Origin: Arachnopeziza araneosa
Lineage: Eukaryota > Ascomycota > Leotiomycetes > Helotiales > Arachnopezizaceae
Length of the DNA: 64,000 nt
NCBI GenBank assembly: GCA_003988855.1
Contig: QYAI01000058.1
Span: 248,001-312,000 of the forward strand
Direction of reading: 5' to 3'
Positions 22,795-33,158 of the stretch are shown here, one piece after another. The notes under the pieces were generated by a model. That model did not search any database, was not told where the DNA came from, and saw only the letters and a program-made list of their open reading frames with translations. Positions within the stretch are counted from its first letter, which is position 1; every line of letters starts with the position of its first letter. The position numbers and the translations under genes were made by a program.

Positions 22795-22830
22795 GGTGGC
22801 AGCGGTGGCAGCGGTGGCAGCGGTGGCAGC
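22795..22830. repeat. 9-bp minisatellite GGTGGCAGC, four perfect copies
   Basis: Four identical adjacent copies in a non-coding stretch upstream of the NLR gene. Confidence 0.9.
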
Positions 22831-23068
22831 TGTAGCGCTTCCGCAACTTCGCATATCATGATCTCGTCGTCAACCTTTGCTTTCGCATTCTTCAACGCTG
22901 CTGCACCGACCTTGCGTTCCAACGGAGCTCTGGGTTTGAGTATGCCAGCCTCCTACTACTTATGAGTATTATTGTCTTAAGTAGAGATCATCCGTTGGAC
23001 ACCTCTGCGAGGGTCCCGACGGTCGAGTATAGCCCTCCACTTCTTGCGCGTGCCGTGGTCATGTTCTA

Positions 23069-26000
23069 ATGTGTGCGCATAGTGTTGTTGCGATTCACGG
23101 TCTCTACGAAGGACAGCTTGACACTTGGACCGATCCGCAGACGAAGATCTTATGGTTGCGAGATCTCTTTCCGCACGACGAATTGAACGCCAGGGTGCTA
23201 GCATATGGGTACGGAACAGAGAGTCTGCTCGATCCAGGCGGAACTGCCGACGGAATTCTGCCCTATGCGACCAGTCTAATCGCGGAACTCTGCGCCTTCC
23301 GTGAGCTATCAAATACCTCCGAGCGCCCCATCGTCTTTATTTGCCATGGGTTTGGAGGCATCTTGCTCAAACGAGCCCTGGTTTTCTCGAGCGCAAGCCA
23401 AGGAGATCAGGTCCAACATAGAAGGTCCATCTATGTTTCGACACACGCCATTCTTTTCATGGGAACACCACACAATGGAATGAGCAAAGATTCCATTTTG
23501 GCATTATCGAAGCACAAGATCCGTGGTCCAAGCCAATTCCAGCTCAGCATGCTCAAATCATCGGAAGTTTTGGGCGATATCACGGATCTCTTCTCTCCGA
23601 TGATGAAAGATTTCACGATATCTTACTTCTGGGAGCAGCTCGACACAAAAACTCGAGGCTTCAAAGGTCACATAGTTGATGAGAGTTCCGCTGCTCCTGC
23701 GTGGCATAATGTTGATCGGTGTGGTATCATGGCAAACCATTCAGACATGGCCAAGTTTAGGAGTCGACAGGATCGTGGGTACCCAGTTATCTTCGCAACA
23801 CTTCGCCGTTATATCAGAGATGCGTCTGAAGCCATAGCATTCAAATGGAAGAAAGAGCAGCGTCATCCTGTCGACGACTCCCACACTATAGTACAGGCTC
23901 AGCATCAAAACTCACCTGAAGTGACAGAAACTACGCAAATCAGTATCACAACAGAGCCGGAAGATATCAACAAAATCTATGCCGTCCTTCGCAGCTCGAG
24001 CAACTATTTCACCGGGAGGAAGCTATATGCACAAGACATGAAAGAAGCATTCAATGCGCCGCGAGACCAATTCACGAGCCACCGGCAAAAGATTTTCGTC
24101 ATTTATGGTCTTGGGGGTTCTGGAAAAACACAATTCTGTCTGAAATACATTGAAGATCACAAGTCAAGGTCTGAGGCTCCAACACTTTCCCAGGTCGTTG
24201 ACTAGCTTTAACTTTTCCTACTAGTTACTGGGGAGTATTTTGGATTGATGCCAGTAGTGAAGAAAACGCAGAGTCTGGTTTCGCTTCACTTGCTCTGCAA
24301 GCGGGTAAAGGCGCGAATTTTGCAGCTGGCATTCATTGGCTCTCGGTCCAATCAAAGCCTTGGATCTTGGTCATTGACAATGCCGATGACCCAGATATGG
24401 ATGTGTCGAAGTATTTTCCAGTGGGCAACAAGGGACACATCTTAGTAACCACCAGAAACCCAGGAGTTACCTCGCAAGCCACAATCGGCAGCTTTCGCTT
24501 TCGTGGGATGGATCCCGAGGAGGCAACCGCGCTGCTCCTAACATCTGCCCATTTGTTTTTATCTGATACTCCGAACAGTCAATCGAAAGAACTTGCTCGA
24601 GGGATTGCCTCAGAGCTTGGTTATTTAGCTTTAGCACTCAATCACGCAGGCGCTACAATTCGGCGGAACATCTACACCCTGGATAAGTACCTTCATTATT
24701 ATCTTGGCTACCGGAGAGAGATGATCAGCTACTCACAGATCAACAACGCTGACGATGCCAATATAATCACCACTTGGGAGATACCATTCCGGAGGATTGA
24801 GGCACGTGCATCTGTTGATTACAAAGACGCTGTCGACATAATGCATATCTTTGCATTTATGCATTTTGAGTCAATTCCTGAGAGCGTCTTCCAGGCCTTC
24901 TGGAATTCAACCAACGGGACCGAAACTCACTTTACTGATTATCCACAATTTCTCCAGAACCCATCTATGTTGAACGAGGAAGCACATGCTCGAGTGCGGA
25001 GGGCATTCCGAGTCTTGTGCGACTACTCCATCATAGACTATGACCCCGACCAAAAATCCTGCTCGTTACACCCAGTCGTACATTCGTGGGCTAGAAACAG
25101 ACTCACCCCAGAAGAATATAGACGATGGTTAGATTGTACCACTGCCATGCTCGCACACTGTATATCGGCAAACCTTGAAGTTTCAGGGCGTCAATTTAGG
25201 AGGCAGCTTCTATCACATATTGATACAATTGTGCGAACACTACAACAGCTATCTCCTTCGTTTCCCGAGACTGTCAAACAAGCAGCTGAACTTGATAAGT
25301 TTGCCTCTGTGTATGCTGAGAATGGTCTCTGGAAGCAGGCCCGTAGCTTGCGACGAAAAGTTCTTGACTTGAGAACCAAAAAACTTGGACGATGGCACGC
25401 AGACACGTTACAGGCTCAGAAGGGTTTAGCGGACATCTATTGGAATCTATTTGAGGTCAAATTGTGCATCGAGATTCAATTTGACGTTCTCAAGTCCCAT
25501 TGGTTGATTCGACCCTCTTTGTCGAATTGGATCATATGGCCGCCTTGGAAACCTGATCACGTTTCTTATTGCATCGCTCTATCAGATCTTACTCAAAGTT
25601 TGTGGCTTGCTGGGAAGCTTGATCTATCGAAGCAAGTAGGAGAGCGTGCGTTTAAAGGTTTTATGAGACACTTGGGCCCTGATGATCCTATGACCTTGAA
25701 CGCTATGTTCAACCTAGGCCGGACTTATCACCATCTTAGAGAGTACGAGAAAAGTTACAAATATTTAGTCTGCGTATTGCGAAAGAGGAAGCACTTCTTT
25801 GGGCCAAACCATCCTGAGACATTGATGGCAAGGACTGAACTGGGTACCAGCTATCGCGCTCTTGGCCGCATGAATCTTGCTGAGAAGATGATTGGGAATG
25901 TCCTTGAAGCACGCAAAAAAACTCTTGGCGAGGAGCATGCGTATACTTTATGGTCAGCCAATGAGTTCTCCAAAATTTTATGCGACCGCGGCCGCTCCGA

Positions 26001-26520
26001 CGAAGCAATAATCATGCTAGAAGACATGATTCCAATTATAATGCGTACGCTTGGCGAAGACCATGTTGGTATGATGATGACACGATCCAACCTTGCCCGC
26101 GCATATGCCATTGATAAGCGCTGGAGCGACGCTGCAGATATCTTACGAGACCTTTCTATGGACATCAAAGCTGACCATCCTGACTGGGTCAATATTATGT
26201 GCGGGTATATTCACGTTCGGGTCAAAATGGGGTTGCTTGAGGGGACTGAGGAAAGTTGCAAAGAGCTACTCGCGGCTATCATTAAACGGAAGGTTATCGC
26301 TCTCCATGATCCGCTAACCTTTGGCGTTGCAGAGACCATGGTGAGAATATATGAAAAAACTGGGCGCGAGGAGGAAGTTATCGCCCTCAAAATACAGTTG
26401 CCTGGTCTGGACAAAGTATTGGAGGAGCGGAGTCAATGTCAAAACTCCCTGTTTTCGGAGCTCTATGCAGCTCAACCTGACACCAATAAGGAGAGACTGA
26501 GATCTGTACACCGTTTTTAA
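23069..26520 (+). CDS. SesB-like hydrolase-NB-ARC-TPR NLR-like protein
   Basis: Two exons, 23069-24168 and 24225-26520, give 1131 residues. Residues 1-240 are an alpha/beta-hydrolase of the SesB/DUF676 type found at the N-terminus of fungal NLRs (VAIHGL start, FMGTPHNG, DESSAAP, CGIMANHSDM). The nucleophile elbow reads CHGFGG, with Gly94 where a Ser is expected, so the hydrolase is probably inactive. An NB-ARC NTPase follows, with Walker A GLGGSGKT at 347-354 and Walker B WILVIDNADD around D418. The C-terminal half has tetratricopeptide repeats with repeated LG-(x)n-HP-(x)n-T motifs, as in FDLxH-type TPR arrays. Such proteins are intracellular sensors that control cell death. An in-frame stop at 23030 supports the chosen ATG unless there is an upstream exon. 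Confidence 0.85.
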
Positions 26521-26870
26521 TTTGAAATGCTTGAAAGACTTTAAGACCTGAAAACGTGAAATAAAACTAGTATTGATAGAAGTAAAGTCTGGAGAATTTA
26601 TACGTATCACCGAAAGAAGTTTAGCTGAAATACACGAAGCTTGTAGAAGATTCCCGGGTTCTCAGCGCTGCTGCTGTGGGCGGGTGGCGGTAAAATAAAC
26701 ACCGGGCGGCTAAAGCAACGTCAGACCAAGATTGTGGAAGAAGCGCTTCATCAGTAATCCCAGTTCTTGTACTAATTTTCATCGTCCTCAGATACTCAAC
26801 GCTTCAGTAGTCATAGTCTAGTAAAATATAGATTACCACAGGCAAATATCAGCCCAGCTCATGCCTTGAC
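26521..26870. other. Short intergenic region between two hydrolase-type genes
   Basis: It separates two genes in the same orientation. No other feature is seen. Confidence 0.5.
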
Positions 26871-28100
26871 ATGGCTTCTCCAAGACCACCTCAGCTATTC
26901 GGAATCCACGAATTGTACAGACCTGCGGACTCGGTGCCGCAAGTTGAGTAAGCAGCTCCGATCCCACAATTCGGCCAGCAAAGAGATATGTCAAGACTGA
27001 TAGGCTATCGCCGACAGCATTGTTGCGGTCCACGGTCTCAATGGCGACCGACTTCGAACTTGGACCACTCAGTCCGGCCCAGCGCAGATCTGCTGGCTGA
27101 ACCACCCAGACTTTCTCCCGCGATATCTCCCTGGCGCGCGTGTCTTGACCTGGGGTTATAATGCAAATGTATCGTCGTTCGGGTCGAAGATTGCGAGTTC
27201 GGAGAGATTGCTGCAGCATGCGCAAACACTGGTTGCTCAACTAAGCGCTGACAGAGACGTGAGTCTAAACCCAACAACTGGCACATATTTCTCACAGTTA
27301 ACGATTCATGATCTAGCTTGACAATGCTTCCGAGAGGCCCATCATCTTTGTGTGTCACTCTCTCGGGGGCATTGTTGTTAAAAAGGTAGGTATCCTCTTG
27401 CTCTCCATTTCAACTCGCATTCTGATTTCAGAAGGCCCTCTCATACTCAGCAAGTCGAACATCCTCCCAGATCACTCATCTCCAGTCAATCTATTCCTGT
27501 ACCTTTGCCCTGCTCTTCCTCGGCACCCCTCACCACGGATCACCCAAAGCCCGCCTGTTAAACACCATGACGAAGCTTGCCTCACTTGCCCTCCCCAGCG
27601 CCGCGATATCGCTCTCCACGACCCTCCTCCGAACGCTCGAGTCCGAGTCGGAAGCCCTCCAAGACGTCACCGCGGCCTTCGTCCCCATCATGCCGCGCTT
27701 CCGCGTCTTCTTCTTCTGGGAACAGCACAAGACCGATCTCAAATACACGCGCGACTACATCGTCGAGGAGTCCAGCGCCGCCCCCATCATCGACAACACG
27801 GAGCGTTGTGGCATCGCGGCGGATCACCGCGAGATGTGTCGATTTGCCCGTAGCGACGACCAGGGCTTCCGCACCGTCACCGCCGCGTTGAAGCGTTATG
27901 CGCGGGAGGCGCCGGAGGTGGTGGCGGAGCGGTGCCGGAGGGCGCGCGAGGTCCTTGAGGACGAGAGGGATTGGCAGGCGGCGGAACTCAAAAGGCGGCC
28001 TGTGCCTAGCAAGTATGTCGCGCCTCCTGATGAGGAGAAGGAGATTGAGGCACCTCAGCGACCGAAAAGTCTTGTGGTTAAACCACCGTGGCAGGGATAG
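26871..28100 (+). CDS. Stand-alone SesB-like alpha/beta hydrolase
   Basis: Four exons, 26871-26942, 27004-27258, 27317-27385 and 27435-28100, give 353 residues. The N-terminus reads LFGIHELYRPADS, then IVAVHGLNGD, as in SesB-like serine hydrolases. The elbow VCHSLGGIVVKK keeps the nucleophile Ser124; FLGTPHHGS, EESSAAP and CGIAADHREM follow. The protein ends after a Lys/Glu/Pro-rich tail, with no NB-ARC or repeat domain. It lies directly downstream of the NLR whose homologous domain lacks the serine, so the pair may be the product of duplication or an enzyme with its sensor. The first intron needs a GTTGAG donor, and the last acceptor is a CAGAAG tandem (27432 or 27435). Membrane lipids are suspected substrates of the family; that is not shown by sequence. 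Confidence 0.8.
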
Positions 28101-28433
28101 TCATTACATCACTACTCTTCTCGTTTCCTGCTTTGCCAACGCACAAATATAAACCTGGGCTTAATCGCTGTGACCTTCCTTGGTGAGTACGGTCGTGAGC
28201 TGATGGCTAAATCCTGGAAGATAAATCTAGAATGAGTTGAGAAATGAGCCGCAAATGCGACATCCCGAGCAATAAGGATAGCACTGGTGAGGACGCCATA
28301 GACGCAGAGTGTGGTTGACGCAATGTTGATTTATGGATTGGTCGAGTCACCAGCATCGGAAGCGAGCAGCGAGAATCCTGATAGAGTATCCTTTAAGGGA
28401 AAAAAAGAATTCATGATTCATTATATCTAATTG
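28101..28433. other. Convergent 3' intergenic region
   Basis: It lies between the stand-alone hydrolase gene and the receptor gene, both 3' ends. Nothing further is seen. Confidence 0.5.
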
Positions 28434-30050
28434 TTAGTCGAAGACTGCCCGTGTATTAAACGAGCTTGAATCCCCCAGACCCACGTGAGACTCCGACGCG
28501 TTCTTCTGCCGCAGCTCGACAAATCCATCATCCGACATGTCCGTCACGTGTCTCTGATCCCTCCACGAGTTCGGCGGCATCTTCGCCGAGTTGTTGTTCT
28601 CGCTCTGCCGGATCGACGTGCTGAATGTATGGGGGAAGAAACGCATGAAGATGTTCCGGATCGCCGGGAGCGAGGAGCAGACCATGGCGACGGCGAGCTC
28701 GACAATGGTCCAGATGACGACGTTGACGTAGTCCCCTGTTTTGTGTTAGGATTTTGAATCTCATATTTGGGTTGGGTGTCTTACAGGTTGGATCGAGTTC
28801 GGTTCCGAAAGATGTCAATGATTTGAGACGGATCATCGATACTACGCAGCCACTATGTTCGTTAGTCTGACATATGAAAAGAGGAGACGAGCAAGCCGTA
28901 CAAACTTCCACCTGCAAACATGAAGCCGACGCCAATCTTCTTCCTCCTTCCCATATTCAGCTTAGCTAGCACCGGGAGAGGAAGCACGACGATGATAAGA
29001 TCCTGAATGATGCTCATAGCACTATTTGCGTAGGCCAGGGATTTGATATCCAGACACGTCCCTCCGTGCACATCCCTGTCCCAGAAAAAGGACACCGGAT
29101 GACATGAGAAGATGGTCATGAAGAAGATGACGGCGGTGCTGATGGCGATCATCCCGATCGTAGCGTACGCCGAATAGCGGACCGAGTCGTGCGGGAAGAG
29201 CCGAATGTACAACACGAGAACGGAGATTTTGATCAGGGCGAGAGAGATGACGTAGATGCTCTCAGCGATGTAGACTGGCAGAAAGTCAGATGTGAATCTC
29301 CTGGATATGGAACTGGAACTTACAACTCTGAAGGATATTAGACAGGATGCCATCGTTGAGATCCCAGACATGTTTTCCAAAGCCTTTTTTGGCCACTTGT
29401 ATACTTAGCTCGGTCTTGCTACGTGATCCAAAAACTTACTGTAAATGGTAAAGACTGCCGATGGGATACATAGGATCTAATTTTGTTAGCACTAGGTGAG
29501 GAAAGTTCATTCTCATCTCGCGCTTACCAAAGCAAGAGCAGCGATCCCGTCGTCTAGGCCGGTCGTCTGTGACACCCATATTCTCGATGCCAGTCGGAGG
29601 GCCACAGAGAGAAAGGCGATGGAAAAGACAGAAGCAACGGTAGCAATCAGTTCATCCGAGCGATTCTGGTGTGGTAGATTACACGTAGTAGCTTGTATTT
29701 TTGCAACCACTTGAGAGAATTTATCAGTAGATCGATATGGAAGGTGGGAATGGAGACCCACCAAACTGGTCGTGCATATTACAATTCTCCGACAGGCAGG
29801 CCGACGTCAATCCGGGAAGGATTTGGTTCCTGCATTGACAGCCTGTATCAAACAAGGTACAATTGACCTCCGGCACCGTCTGCAATAGACATGAAAGCTG
29901 AAGATTTTCGTTAGTAACATATCAGTTGATCAAAGACGGAGCGGAGCAACGCACCCCGCAACTTGTGATATTCGCGATGGTCCATTGCTGAGCAGCAACG
30001 GTGGATATCCAGAAGAGGAGCGCAAGCAGCACTCCACCATGCAAAATCAT
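28434..30050 (-). CDS. CFEM-domain PTH11-type G-protein-coupled receptor
   Basis: Eight minus-strand exons join in phase: 30050-29955, 29897-29762, 29709-29528, 29476-29440, 29395-29324, 29274-28902, 28852-28785 and 28735-28434, giving 421 residues. A signal peptide (LLALLFWISTVAA) leads into a CFEM domain, with Cys at ITSCG, LSCLL, VNC, TGCQC, SAC and NC. Seven membrane helices follow with PTH11 landmarks: RLASRIWV...GLDD, then ALIKISVLVLYIRLFP. The C-terminal tail of about 85 residues is cytosolic and polar. PTH11-class receptors sense surfaces and host cues in plant-associated fungi and feed cAMP signalling. The ligand is unknown. Confidence 0.9.
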
Positions 30051-31703
30051 GTTGAAGCCCACTCGATGCCCGTGAACGAGAAACGAGAAACGAGATGTGG
30101 AGACTCTCGGTCTCTTGACCATCTCACGAAAGGAAGGAAGTTGCTTTCTCATAATGCCTTTGGATGCTGTGGCGTAGACTAACCAGCCAGCCGTCTCTCG
30201 AGGGGCTCGTTTCATGCACTTCCTCGTCAGAGAGATTTTCAGCCCTAGAACCCATAATGGTATCATCTCCGTCCCGAGGTGGAGACGCTAATGCCTTGCA
30301 GCGCCGCCTTCCGGCACTATTTCAAGAACAACAAGCAGCGAAAATTAGCAGAGGATCTCTAAAAAATTGATGTGTATATCAAAGTGCGTCTTTATAAATT
30401 CAAGATCGTATCGCTCTTTTCCTTTCCCTTCTTTTCCTTTCTTTTCTTTTCTTTCTACTCTTTCACCATATTAATCGAGAACAAGTGTTCTAAGCAGCAT
30501 TCTAGACCAGCCGATATCTTTGGGTTCGGAAAAACGGTCGAGTTCTAGAAAGGAGGCGTCGCGGCTCGGTTAGCGGAGGGGGCAAGAGAAAAAGGAATAC
30601 CCACGACTAAGCGAGAAGACAGCCATGTACATGAGTCGTGTAAGATTCGCTCCTCGGTTACAGACCAGAGTAGGTTTTGATAGGATGGGCCATCATCCGT
30701 CTGTCTTTGAAGAAAAGTATTCCAATTTTGCCCTTTGCCATGTGAGAGAGGAAATTTGTGTTATGATTGCCGGTAAGGATTCGACGATGTGAGGGATGAT
30801 CGTGCTGCTGTTTCATTTCCATGGATTTTACCCCACAAGAATGCCGATCAAAAGGAGAAGAAGTGGGCACAACAAATCCTCAACAACCTCGGGCGCAAAC
30901 TGGTCTTCGTTTTCTGCAGTGGGGAATCCTCTAGAACTGCCGGTACCGAGTGACTTCAGTGTCTCGGCGGGAATTTTTATAGTTCCACGTGGGTTACTCC
31001 CGTACCACACTTCTAAAACCCATATTCCGAGATCAGGGGTAATGATTCCAAGGTTTTCGGCGAGCAAGAGGCCAATCAAACGTCATCGCGGCTGCAGCTT
31101 CCTGTTGCGATCATCAGCTTCCGATGAGATTTCAAGCGAATGATAATTAGTCCTGGATTTACGCCACTTTACAACCGAGGGACCTGCGGTGTGGGATATG
31201 GGCGAGGTAGCGATAAGGTTTATGTCCCTCACAGGAAATTGTTTAAGAGGTTATAAAGGACATGATACGCACGATTTGGGGCCTGAGAGCAGGTAACTGC
31301 GATATCCCACGCCAAGCTTTCAACAAAGCTTCCATGGCGGCTTCTGGTTTGTTCTTCTTTATCACAAAACTCACTAAGGTTCTGCATTCTTCTGACGTGC
31401 ATCGCCATATGGGTCTGGATCGTGGAAGGGAGCGGTATTTAAACCAAGTTTATTACTTTAATACCAAGGTACAAGTACCGTGCTTCGTTATGAACAGTAG
31501 CTAGGTGGTCTTAATGCATCTCAAAGTCACACTAAAACGTGACTTGACACGTGACTCCACTCTCAAAATCAAAGTTTAAACCTGATACACTTTGCTTTCC
31601 CACCCAGATTCCGCAATAATCTGCCCATTTTCAAGCCAAATCGATAAGTCATTATGAAAATGGCTTACGAGATCAAGTAAGAAATTGAAAACCCAAAACA
31701 CTC
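30051..31703. other. Gene-poor region
   Basis: It contains a polypyrimidine tract (about 30415-30465, ctttcttttctttt-like) and short frames without domains. A minus-strand frame at 30828-31079 has some hydrophobic character but no start or family. I support no gene. Confidence 0.4.
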
Positions 31704-32837
31704 TCACACACCAGCGGCCTGTTTGGCTAGCTGAAGACTTTGATACGTGTACACCGTCTGCATTGCCGTCAGAGTCGTAGTGATAACGCCAAACACAATA
31801 GTGAGGATAAAAATCGCTACCGCAAACCAGAATGTGTACCACTGCAGTCGATTCCTACTGTCATTCCAGAGGTGCCTAAATTTCGGGCCCGGAGATTGGA
31901 ATTCGAGATGCAGCCGAGAGATGCGATCTCTCCAGTGGTGGAACTCATCCAGGTGCGCGTGGCAAGGATACTCGAAGAGGGTTTCATGTATTTGGAGCTT
32001 CTGGGAATGACGTAGAAATTGTTCTGTGGCGTTGTTCCAGTTGGGGAAGAGAATGCTCAAAGAGAGCAGCGTCTCTTCTATTAAAGCATGAGGCATAATT
32101 GAGGAACTTGCGAAAGTGTTAGCAGTTTCCTTTTTATTTTGATATTGGTGAACCAACCTTTCCAGATGGTCTTGAAGACACTGGCTCAGAGGATAGATCG
32201 AGACAGTCCTGTTCTTAACATCATAACTGAGATGATCTTCGAGTTGATGAGTCCAGGTGACCTGGATTCCGCACATGCGAGAGAGGTTAACTGCTGTGAA
32301 GTTGCTCTCTAATGGCACGAACAGATCCTCACTATGGCTACGTGGCTGAGGGAAGTTTTGTGTAATGAAATCTTGGATTTTGGAGTCATCATCCCACTGG
32401 ACGGTCTTCGCAGCGGGCGAGAAGTGTGAATCTTGAATCCGGATAGTTAGCCATAAACGTAGCAACACCTCGATCGAGTTGTTGATTTTGATGATCGGCT
32501 CGTTTGCGTATTGGGACAGCTCTTTAAGAGCGGCTCGCGCTTGTTGGCGGTCGAAATTTGGCGTTTTGTCTGAGAGCTCCCAAAGCACGTCGATCACATC
32601 CAGCAGATCCTCGTGTGTCCGAATTGAACAGCCATCGAGCTCAGAGCGAGAGAAGCCAAGGAACAAGGCATAGCATGTCCTTGTGTAGTAGTCGAAATAA
32701 GGCGCATAAAACTCGACATTGATTGAATCCTTTTTCTTTCTCCAAAAGTGAGAAACGATGGTTCTTCGAAGCTGCTCGGAAGGCTCTTCAGCAAGACTTG
32801 TCCTTGCTACTCTCTTGATAGTAGATTCCAGCGACAT
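31704..32837 (-). CDS. Conserved fungal protein with C-terminal membrane anchor
   Basis: A single exon of 377 residues from ATG at 32837. The body is helical and soluble (FYAPYFDYYTRTCY, and a DLFVPLESNFTAVNLSRMCGIQVTWTH-like middle). One strong hydrophobic helix, WYTFWFAVAIFILTIVFGVI, lies about 25-45 residues from the C-terminus, followed by a short tail with YTYQSLQLAKQ. This fits a tail-anchored protein facing the cytosol. I recognise the end as that of a widespread ascomycete family of unknown function that often lies among HET and NLR genes; this is from memory of the family, not a search. It is transcribed away from the protease-MFS gene, with 321 bp between the starts. Confidence 0.7.
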   Translation of the reverse strand: MSLESTIKRVARTSLAEEPSEQLRRTIVSHFWRKKKDSINVEFYAPYFDYYTRTCYALFLGFSRSELDGCSIRTHEDLLDVIDVLWELSDKTPNFDRQQARAALKELSQYANEPIIKINNSIEVLLRLWLTIRIQDSHFSPAAKTVQWDDDSKIQDFITQNFPQPRSHSEDLFVPLESNFTAVNLSRMCGIQVTWTHQLEDHLSYDVKNRTVSIYPLSQCLQDHLERLVHQYQNKKETANTFASSSIMPHALIEETLLSLSILFPNWNNATEQFLRHSQKLQIHETLFEYPCHAHLDEFHHWRDRISRLHLEFQSPGPKFRHLWNDSRNRLQWYTFWFAVAIFILTIVFGVITTTLTAMQTVYTYQSLQLAKQAAGV

Positions 32838-33158
32838 GGCTTCCTATCCTAGACGATTTCCCAATTGTTAGGACATCAGAAGTGTCATCTTTTGTAGATA
32901 AGAGATTCAGCCTTAGACAGATACACAATGTGGCTTATCCAAAAGGTCGGTTTGCAAGGCAGAATTAAACTGAAGTTGCGGTCCGGCTGCACAGCCTCAG
33001 CCCTGGGTGCGCCAATGGTTCTGCCTTTTGTTGGGCCGCTTGTCAGCTGGGCGTCGGGCCACAATTGAAATTCCTCACAAGTCGAGTTGCTTTTCGCAAC
33101 ATTAACATTGCTCTGCGCAAGAGTAGACCTGAAGGCATGCTTGTCTTCTGTACCGTAT
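32838..33158. promoter_or_regulatory. Shared divergent promoter region
   Basis: The only sequence between the starts of the tail-anchored protein (minus) and the protease-MFS gene (plus). The second half has no ATG in the gene frame. No single binding site is certain. Confidence 0.45.

Larger units (their letters stand above)
22312..23068. other. Divergent intergenic region between P450 and NLR
   Basis: GC-richer than other gaps, it carries two short tandem repeats. Upstream regulatory sequence for both genes must lie here. An extra 5' exon of the NLR gene between 22858 and 22926 is conceivable (an ATG frame running into a possible GT donor), but I cannot support it. Confidence 0.5.

Noticed and set aside
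22977..23312. Extra 5' exon of the hydrolase-type NLR
   Set aside because: The frame upstream of the ATG at 23069 has a stop at 23030, and no convincing donor/acceptor pair could be fixed.
20517..28433. P450 and neighbours as a secondary-metabolite cluster
   Set aside because: No polyketide synthase, peptide synthetase, terpene cyclase or tailoring genes occur in the window; a lone CYP52-like P450 is better read as lipid or alkane hydroxylase.
33087..33158. Longer N-terminus of the protease-MFS protein from 33087
   Set aside because: That codon is TTG; the first ATG in the frame is 33159.
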